DNA from: Methylobacterium sp.
Lineage (GTDB): Bacteria; Pseudomonadota; Alphaproteobacteria; Rhizobiales; Beijerinckiaceae
Length of the DNA: 46,657 nt
Assembly (NCBI RefSeq): GCF_019750675.1
Contig: NZ_JAIEOF010000030.1
Coordinates: 1-46,657, forward strand
Direction of reading: 5' to 3'
Shown: piece by piece, positions 40,895 to 46,657 of the stretch
Numbering within the stretch: position 1 is the first letter of the stretch
Layout: each line of letters starts with the position of its first letter
The notes under the pieces: model-generated
Database searches by the model: none
What the model saw: only the letters and a program-made list of their open reading frames with translations
What the model was told of the DNA's origin: nothing
Position numbers and translations under genes: made by a program

Positions 40895-41655
40895 CACGGC
40901 CCCTCCCCCTCCTTCCGGCGAGCGCCATCCTGGCCGTCGCCTTGGCGTGTCCGGCTGAGGCGCAGAGCCTCTTCCCGCAATGGGAGATCTCCCTGCAGCG
41001 GGTGTTGTCGGGCATGCGCGTCTCCAGCGCGCAGTCGAGTGGCACCGCGCTCCAGATCACCAACGGCGACAAGGCCAGCGCCGAGGCGGTCGCCTCAACC
41101 CTGGTGAGCCAGGACAACGCCCTGCGGATCGCCAAGGCCCAGCATCAATACGGTTACGATACCGGTACGGGCTACGCCGCCTGCGACATCTCGCTCGGGC
41201 TCTCGCAGGCCAGTGACAGCGAGGCCTCCGCGACGAAGGCCCGCCAAGCCTTCGGGGCAGCAGACCGCCGCTGGCTCACGGAAGGCGGCGATGCCGGCGC
41301 TCGCATTGGCGATTCCCTCGATCAGCGGCGCAGCTTCTATTGCTCGCCCTCGGAGCAGGAGACCGGCTGGTGCAAGGGCGCCCAGCCCGGCGGCTATGGT
41401 GCCGGCGACTCCGACGCGGCGCCTTGGCTGTTCAATCGCAATTACTCGGCCGAGGAGGTGATGACGGCCGCCGACTACCTCGACGTCGTCGCCCCCCTGC
41501 CCACGGTGAAGCCCAACCCGCGAACGGCCGAGGAGGATGCCGCCCTGGTCCAGGCCCGCCGCCAGGGCGCGATCATGAGCGGTGCCCGCGCCGGTCTCGT
41601 CGGGGTCCTCGTCGGCGGCATGGGCGGCGATCGGCGCCAGGGAGGCACCCCATGA
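40891..41655 (+). CDS. Secreted protein, paralogue 1 of 3
   Basis: A 254-aa protein. Signal to about residue 24 (AEA). Conserved core MRVSSAQSSGTALQITNG...ALRIAKAQHQYGYDTGTGYAACDIS, shared in pattern with the next two genes. Cys pairs in AACD and FYCSPSE/WCKG. A C-terminal glycine-rich hydrophobic stretch (AGLVGVLVGGMGG). In IncI systems traW lies just before traY (dotA) in a similar place, but identity is not proven. Coupled by ATGA junctions on both sides. Confidence 0.65.
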   Translation: MTRPLPLLPASAILAVALACPAEAQSLFPQWEISLQRVLSGMRVSSAQSSGTALQITNGDKASAEAVASTLVSQDNALRIAKAQHQYGYDTGTGYAACDISLGLSQASDSEASATKARQAFGAADRRWLTEGGDAGARIGDSLDQRRSFYCSPSEQETGWCKGAQPGGYGAGDSDAAPWLFNRNYSAEEVMTAADYLDVVAPLPTVKPNPRTAEEDAALVQARRQGAIMSGARAGLVGVLVGGMGGDRRQGGTP

Positions 41656-42671
41656 GGGCTCGAACCGCAACCGCCCTCGTCGGGCTCAGCGCCGTCGTCG
41701 CGGCGATCGGCGTCTCGGCGCCGGCACGGGCTCAGAGCTGCGTCGGCGTCGAGGGACGCGTGAACCTCGCGACCTCCACCCTGACCACGGCGATCACCGG
41801 CGCCATCACCACCACCGAGTCCGCCCTGGTCGCCCAGGAACTCGCCGAGCGGGCCCGTCTCATCTCGGCCGTGAAGGTGCTGACGGCTCAGTCGGCCGCC
41901 GGCTCCGACCAGGTGGCCAACGGCTTCCGGGCCTCGAGCCAGGCGCTCGCCACCACCCTCGCCACCCAGGACCAGCGTCAGGCCGTGGCCCTCGCCACCC
42001 ACCGCTACGGCTCGATCGGCTACGACCCGTGCGGGTCGAACACCAAGGCTCAGTCGCTCTACACGGCCTTGACGGGCTCCGCGGCGGTCCGCCAGCAGAT
42101 GGTCACCCAGGTTCACGCCCAGCCCGGCCGCTACGCCGACCCGAAGGACTGGGTCGCCGACGTGAAGTCCGGCGATGCCCCCGATGGCGCCGCGCTCTAC
42201 AGTGGCGACCGCGAGGCCGCCACGAAGTTCATCACCACCGTCATCGGCCCGCCCGACCCGCAGCCGCGCAACACCGGAAACTCCGCGACCAACGATCTCA
42301 ACAAGCTCGAGAAGACCGGCCGGGACACCTACCGCTCGATGACCGCGGTCGTGCTCGCCGACATCGCGGCCGACTACCGGCCGGACGGTCCGATCGCCAA
42401 AACCCGCGCGCTGTCGGGACACTGGCAGGGCAACGACGGCGGTGCGGCTTGGGCCGCCGGCACCGCCGGCCAGCACGACCGCGGCATCATTCAGGACGCG
42501 GTGCGGATGGAAGCGGCCAACCTCGCCCTCCTCGCCCACCAGATCAAACGCGGGATGCGAACCGAGGCCACCGCCGCGGCCCTGCTCCTGTCCATGGTCA
42601 ACGCCCGCATCTCCAGCGTGCCCTCCCCCGGTCGCGGTACCTCGACCCCAGCGAGCTTCCAGACGCCATGA
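41652..42671 (+). CDS. Secreted protein, paralogue 2 of 3
   Basis: A 339-aa protein. Signal to about residue 27 (ARA). The core reads SAVKVLTAQSAAGSDQVANG, then an Ala/Gln helix (ATTLATQDQRQAVALATHRYG) and PCGS. Long helical region, likely periplasmic. Start and stop overlap neighbours by ATGA. The function is not known; as the middle member of the set, it may form a hetero-oligomer with the other two. Confidence 0.65.
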   Translation: MRARTATALVGLSAVVAAIGVSAPARAQSCVGVEGRVNLATSTLTTAITGAITTTESALVAQELAERARLISAVKVLTAQSAAGSDQVANGFRASSQALATTLATQDQRQAVALATHRYGSIGYDPCGSNTKAQSLYTALTGSAAVRQQMVTQVHAQPGRYADPKDWVADVKSGDAPDGAALYSGDREAATKFITTVIGPPDPQPRNTGNSATNDLNKLEKTGRDTYRSMTAVVLADIAADYRPDGPIAKTRALSGHWQGNDGGAAWAAGTAGQHDRGIIQDAVRMEAANLALLAHQIKRGMRTEATAAALLLSMVNARISSVPSPGRGTSTPASFQTP

Positions 42672-43654
42672 AGAAGCCGATCCTCCTCGCTGCGGCCCTG
42701 GCCGCCCTCGCCTCCCCCGTGGCGGCGCAGTCCTGCCTCGTCGTCGACGAGCTCTGGGTCGCCGGCCACACCAAGGCGACCGGCGCCCTGGAAACACGGG
42801 TGGCGACCATGGGCACCAACGTCGCCACCCAGCGCAGCCTCACCCTGGAAATGCTGCTCTCGGCCATGAAGGTGCAGACCGCCCAGGTCTCCACCAACGG
42901 CGAGCGGGAGGTGAACCTCGTCAGCAACACCCAGCAGGCCGTGGCCGCCACCCTGTCCCAGGTCGCCCAGCGCCAGGCCCTGGTCGATGCCCGCGAGCAA
43001 TATTCCATCGACACCGGCCAGGGCGTGAACGCCTGCGGCTCCATCGACCTGATGAACTCCACCAACCGCTCCATGGGCAACGTCGCCATGACCGGCCGGG
43101 AATCCTATCGCGAACTCGACGTCGCGCCGGGCAAGAACGTCCCGATCCCGGAGGCGACCCGCGCCCGCCTGAAGGATCCGACCAAGGCCGATGCCGCGAT
43201 CCTGTTCGATCCCTCCGCGAGCGACGACGACCGCAAGATCGTCATCCAGGACATGGCCGGTCTGCCGATGCCCAAGCCCACGGCCGCCATGCCGGGGGCC
43301 GAGGCCGACCTGATGATGCTGCGGGCCCGCCGCGTCGAGGCCCTGCGCTCGCCCGCCCTGGTGTCGCTCAGCGCCGTCCGGGCGATGTCGTCCACCGACG
43401 ACCACCAGATCGGCACCTCCGCCGCCTCGCCGCTCGCCCAGCTCGAGGCGCTCATCGCCCAGTACGGCGGTGGGCCGCAATACGAAGCGTGGTCGGCCGG
43501 CCTCGCCGGCCAGTCCGAGCACGGCCTGCTCATCGAACTCACCCGCATGCGCTCGATGTCGCTGGCCTTGCGCCAGCAGCTCATCGAGCAGCAGGCCCGC
43601 ACCGCGGCGGTCCTCGGCACCATGCTGGCCACCCAGGCCGGCGGCAATCTGTAG
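42668..43654 (+). CDS. Secreted protein, paralogue 3 of 3
   Basis: A 328-aa protein. Signal to about residue 20 (VAAQ). Core SAMKVQTAQVSTNGEREVNL, then AATLSQVAQRQALVDAREQY and NACGS, the same layout as paralogue 2 and, more weakly, paralogue 1. C-terminal part helical (EALIAQYGGGPQYEAW, then LALRQQLIEQQARTAA). It precedes dotA by 8 nt. Confidence 0.65.
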   Translation: MKKPILLAAALAALASPVAAQSCLVVDELWVAGHTKATGALETRVATMGTNVATQRSLTLEMLLSAMKVQTAQVSTNGEREVNLVSNTQQAVAATLSQVAQRQALVDAREQYSIDTGQGVNACGSIDLMNSTNRSMGNVAMTGRESYRELDVAPGKNVPIPEATRARLKDPTKADAAILFDPSASDDDRKIVIQDMAGLPMPKPTAAMPGAEADLMMLRARRVEALRSPALVSLSAVRAMSSTDDHQIGTSAASPLAQLEALIAQYGGGPQYEAWSAGLAGQSEHGLLIELTRMRSMSLALRQQLIEQQARTAAVLGTMLATQAGGNL

Positions 43655-43662
43655 AGGCCCGT

Positions 43663-45912
43663 ATGCTCCGCAGGATCACGGCCGCCGCCGGCAGCCTCGG
43701 GTTCCTCGCCGCCGCCACGGCGGCGCAGGCCCAGACCACCGGGCGCGAGATCTTCACCCCGGTCCAGAACGACCTCGCGCTCGTGAACCTGCGCAAGCTC
43801 CTCGGCTGCGTGGTCGACGGCGTCTGGACCGCCGCCGCCTGCACCGACGACCGCCCGCTCACGGTCGCGCTCGGCTACTTCAACGTCGGCTGCCTGATCG
43901 TCGCGACGATCCTCGCCTGCTACCTGCTCTATTCGATGGTGGCCGACACCGCCAACGACGGGCAGGCCTTCGGGCGCCAGTCGAGCGCCAAATACACCCT
44001 CCTGCGGGTCATCACGGGCGCGATCCTCAGCCTGCCGATCAAGTCCGGCCTGTCGCTCGTGCAGATCCTCGTCGTCCAGCTCGCGGTCTTCGGCTCGGGC
44101 TTCGGCGACACCCTCTGGACCCGCGTCGCCGGCACCGGCCTCAACGGCATGTACGGCACGCTCACCAGCCCGACCCAGGCGCTCGGGGACTTCGTGCTGC
44201 GCGGCAAGCTCGCCAAGGTGCTGGAAGGCCGCCTCTACGGCTACGTCTGCGCCCAGGCCCTGCAGACCTATGCCGACAACGTCTCCGGTCGCAGCAACGC
44301 CGCGACGGTTCGCCCGGCGGCGAGGACGGAAACCAATTCGTGGAACCCCTGGTCCGACGCGAGGGCGACCACCTATTATTTTACCGACGACAATGGGTAT
44401 TTCCGCAAATCGGACAACCTCTGCGGCGCCGTCGTCTATGAGTACAACAAGCTCGGCTCGCAACTGACCGACGCCAACGATGCCAGCACCACCAAGCTGG
44501 TGATCGATCTGGCCGAACAGCAGAGCCAGCGCAGCTTCCAGGCCGCGATCAACAGCCTCGACGGCGCCGCCGCCGGCATCGCCAGCACCATCAACTCCGG
44601 CAGCCGCGACGATCAGGCGATCAAAGCCCGGATCAAACAGGCGGTCGATGCGGCCTACAACACCGCCGCCCAGAGCATGACCCAGAGCAACAATAGCCAG
44701 CTCAATCAGGCGCTTCGCAACTATCTCACCAACGCGTCCGACAATGGCTGGCTCGCTGCTGCGCTCTGGCAGCGCTCGTTGAGCCTCGTCCAGGCCAAGC
44801 TCCTGGCCTCCTCGGCGGGCCAGAACGCGGCGGTCCGGGTCGTGCCTCCGGCCAACATCAACTCGTATATCCCGTATTTCGGCCACAGCGCCTACGCGCC
44901 GCTCGCCGAGGAGGCGCAGCGCAATCTCACCTACGTGGTCAGCTTCGGCGGCTACATCGCCGCGCAAGGCACCGGCAGCATCGCCAGCGTCGCCAGCGAC
45001 AACCCGGCCGCGCAGGTCGATCCATCCGATGTCTTCGCCCGCGGCCTGGCGCAGATCTACGCCGGCGTCCTCGGCATCATCAGCCAGCCCGAAAGCAGGA
45101 CTTGGGTGGATCCGATCCTGGAAGTCCAGCAGATCGGTCAGCGCATCGCATCATTCGGAATGGGAACAACGGGAGTGGGCGCGACGCTAACCGGGTTTGA
45201 TTGGGTGCTGGGAAAATTCGGCGTTAACGACGATAGTAAGTGGCGGGTCGTCGCTCAGGAACTGTCTTGGTTCGTCTATATCCTGGCGTTGATCCTGTTC
45301 TTTGCCGCCTTCCTGCTGATCGGCCTCGTGCCGTTCGTCGTCATCGTCCACTTCCTGATGGCGACCTTCAACTGGTTCCTCGTCGTCGCCGAGGCGATGA
45401 TCGCCGTACCGATCTGGCTCCTGACCAAGTTCATGCCAGCCCGCTCCGACAGCTTCGTCGGCAACAGCGGCCAGGGCTACATGTTCTTCCTCGGCATCCT
45501 GCTCCGCCCTCCCCTGATCGTCATCGGCATGCTGGTCTCGATCCTGCTCATGCGGGTCGGCATCGACATCACCAACATCTTCTTCCGCGGCGCCCTGGCG
45601 ATGATCTCGCCCGACGGCACCGTCGCCTACGCCATGGTCGGCACCGCCGGATTGTTCGTCTACGCCGTCGTCCTGTTCTCGATCGTCATCACCTCTGCGG
45701 GTCAGATCAGTGCCCTGCCCGAGACGGTGCTGTCCTGGATCGGCGGTCAGATCGAGCGCCGCACCGGCGACCACGCCGCCGTCGCCATGGCCGGGATCGT
45801 CGCGCCCCGCACCCCCGGCCAGATCCCGACAGGATCGATCAATCGCACGGTCAGGGATGCCCGCCAGGGCGGGCAGACCATGCTGGCGAAGATGCGCGGC
45901 AAGGAGTCCTGA
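43663..45912 (+). CDS. dotA: DotA/TraY-type polytopic membrane protein
   Basis: A 749-aa protein. Signal peptide (about 1-23, AQAQ). TM segments near 68-90 and 110-140, a long periplasmic domain (about 150-510) with AQALQTYADNVSGRSN and many Gln/Asn helices, then a TM cluster (about 525-690). This N- and C-terminal TM plus large loop layout, and HFLMATFNWFLVVAEAMIAV, match DotA/TraY. DotA is a polytopic component of Dot/Icm systems. It follows paralogue 3 and precedes the DotL-like gene. Confidence 0.88.
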   Translation: MLRRITAAAGSLGFLAAATAAQAQTTGREIFTPVQNDLALVNLRKLLGCVVDGVWTAAACTDDRPLTVALGYFNVGCLIVATILACYLLYSMVADTANDGQAFGRQSSAKYTLLRVITGAILSLPIKSGLSLVQILVVQLAVFGSGFGDTLWTRVAGTGLNGMYGTLTSPTQALGDFVLRGKLAKVLEGRLYGYVCAQALQTYADNVSGRSNAATVRPAARTETNSWNPWSDARATTYYFTDDNGYFRKSDNLCGAVVYEYNKLGSQLTDANDASTTKLVIDLAEQQSQRSFQAAINSLDGAAAGIASTINSGSRDDQAIKARIKQAVDAAYNTAAQSMTQSNNSQLNQALRNYLTNASDNGWLAAALWQRSLSLVQAKLLASSAGQNAAVRVVPPANINSYIPYFGHSAYAPLAEEAQRNLTYVVSFGGYIAAQGTGSIASVASDNPAAQVDPSDVFARGLAQIYAGVLGIISQPESRTWVDPILEVQQIGQRIASFGMGTTGVGATLTGFDWVLGKFGVNDDSKWRVVAQELSWFVYILALILFFAAFLLIGLVPFVVIVHFLMATFNWFLVVAEAMIAVPIWLLTKFMPARSDSFVGNSGQGYMFFLGILLRPPLIVIGMLVSILLMRVGIDITNIFFRGALAMISPDGTVAYAMVGTAGLFVYAVVLFSIVITSAGQISALPETVLSWIGGQIERRTGDHAAVAMAGIVAPRTPGQIPTGSINRTVRDARQGGQTMLAKMRGKES

Positions 45913-45915
45913 TCC

Positions 45916-46657
45916 ATGGACGATGCTCCGCCCAAGGCCGTCGCCACGCAATTCGGGATCGCGGTCGCCCTCTCCTTCTCGGCCATGGCACTCCCGTTCG
46001 TGCCGGAGGCGATCCTGGCTTATTCGGGCTATCGCTACCTGCGCCACTTCACCTATGGCTGGCGGACCTGGCGCGCGCCGGCCCGCATTCCGCTCCATAT
46101 CGGCAGGCGCGGCTATCGCGACGCGACCACTCGGCGCCGCGGCGATGCCACTTGGCCGGTCGGCCTTGCCGCTACCGGACAGGTCTGGCTCCGGCGCGAG
46201 GATCTCGTGCAGGGCTTGAGCTTCTACAGCGACGGTTCCGTCTGGCACGAGGAGGCTGCCGCCAACCTCGTGTTCGGTGCCTGCCTCAATCGTATGGGTG
46301 CCATCATCGTCCAGAGCACCAATGCGGACATGATGACCGAGCAACTGGCGGAGGTGGCCCGGCCCTTCGGTCGGGACGGCGAAATCAGGGCAATCGATCT
46401 CAGGCAGGCACCTCGGCAGCCCCTGCTGGTCTCCACCGCCAACCTAGCCGATGCGATCGCCGACCTGAGGCTCGGGCCCGAAGCCAGCGCCGTGAATCGG
46501 GCGCTCCTGCCGATCATCGAAATGCTGGCCAGCCGGTATCAGAAGAGTTCCCTCGATCTCTACCAGGCCTTCACCGACGAAACCGCCTTCACGCGCCTCC
46601 TCGCCGGCGAATACGAGATCAACCGCAAGAACGTCAGTGCCGACTCGGCCTCCTCGG
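45916..46657 (+). CDS. DotL/TrbC-like protein lacking a P-loop, partial
   Basis: The first ~247 residues of a gene that runs off the window. A hydrophobic N-terminus (about 12-40) is followed by LHIGRRGYRDATTRR and VWLRREDLVQGLSFYSDGSV, then GACLNRMGAIIVQSTNADM and EQLAEVARPFGRDGEIRAID. From memory this follows the order of DotL/IcmO: W...ED, Walker A, then A...GSGFIYVDGKGD and RxxGR.DDL.VI. Where DotL has GTTGAGKTE this protein reads SFYSDGSVWHEE (about 102-112), so no Walker A is present. Starts 3 nt after the dotA stop. Complete sequence is needed to confirm the family. Confidence 0.6.
   Translation, partial: MDDAPPKAVATQFGIAVALSFSAMALPFVPEAILAYSGYRYLRHFTYGWRTWRAPARIPLHIGRRGYRDATTRRRGDATWPVGLAATGQVWLRREDLVQGLSFYSDGSVWHEEAAANLVFGACLNRMGAIIVQSTNADMMTEQLAEVARPFGRDGEIRAIDLRQAPRQPLLVSTANLADAIADLRLGPEASAVNRALLPIIEMLASRYQKSSLDLYQAFTDETAFTRLLAGEYEINRKNVSADSASS

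Noticed and set aside
1-46657. tRNA, rRNA, insertion sequences or integrase
   Set aside because: No transposase or integrase motif, no terminal inverted repeats with target duplications, and no RNA gene sequence could be recognised by eye.

Overview
The window looks like part of a large conjugative plasmid, or an integrative conjugative element, of a GC-rich alphaproteobacterium. A Methylobacterium-like member of the Hyphomicrobiales is my best guess. The guess rests on the very high GC, the Ti-type traG-traD-traC // traA arrangement, and plasmid families such as DUF736, ArdC, the long ParB-like protein and DUF2493. No rRNA, tRNA, CRISPR array or insertion sequence was seen. No replication initiator and no genuine ParA/ParB pair lie inside the window.

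Layout. (1) 1-15.6 kb is a plus-strand accessory block: DUF736, a small membrane-anchored helical protein, ArdC-type antirestriction protein, a ParB-domain protein, a 1451-aa methyltransferase/Strawberry-notch helicase fusion, a Toprim protein and a DUF2493 protein. Small unknown genes lie between them, including two minus-strand pairs. (2) 15.7-22.3 kb is the DNA-processing module: minus-strand traC-traD-traG and plus-strand traA, separated by an intergenic region holding a readable oriT of RSF1010/MOBQ type. (3) 22.4-25.4 kb holds a translationally coupled trio (small protein, Fic protein, two-TM protein possibly DotM/TrbA-like) and an AT-rich secreted ORF. (4) 25.4-46.7 kb encodes a type I (IncI/Dot-Icm-like) secretion apparatus. 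The minus-strand operon is trbB-orf-dotI-dotH-dotG-orf-orf-dotO-icmD-like. The plus-strand operon is lipoprotein-dotC-dotB-M15 peptidase-icmT-secreted proteins-M23 peptidase-three tandem paralogues-dotA. It ends in an incomplete gene resembling the coupling protein DotL but without its P-loop.

How it fits together. TraA should nick oriT and TraG should deliver the relaxosome to a Dot/Icm-like channel, so a Ti/RSF1010-type relaxosome is paired with an I-type pore. The readable nick site predicts that the minus strand is transferred with its 5' end running toward low coordinates. The accessory block, with ArdC and the methyltransferase/helicase, is then the leading region and the transfer genes enter last.

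The most interesting signals are non-coding. Three copies (276-357, 12941-13029, 15207-15289) of a structured element with covarying stems sit upstream of plus-strand leading-region genes. A second family of three hairpins with an invariant AGAGG loop lies 22-25 nt before the start codons of ardC, a small ORF and the parB-like gene. The transferred strand would be the template for all these genes, so the first family is a candidate set of single-strand promoters (Frpo-like) or leader RNAs for early expression in the recipient.
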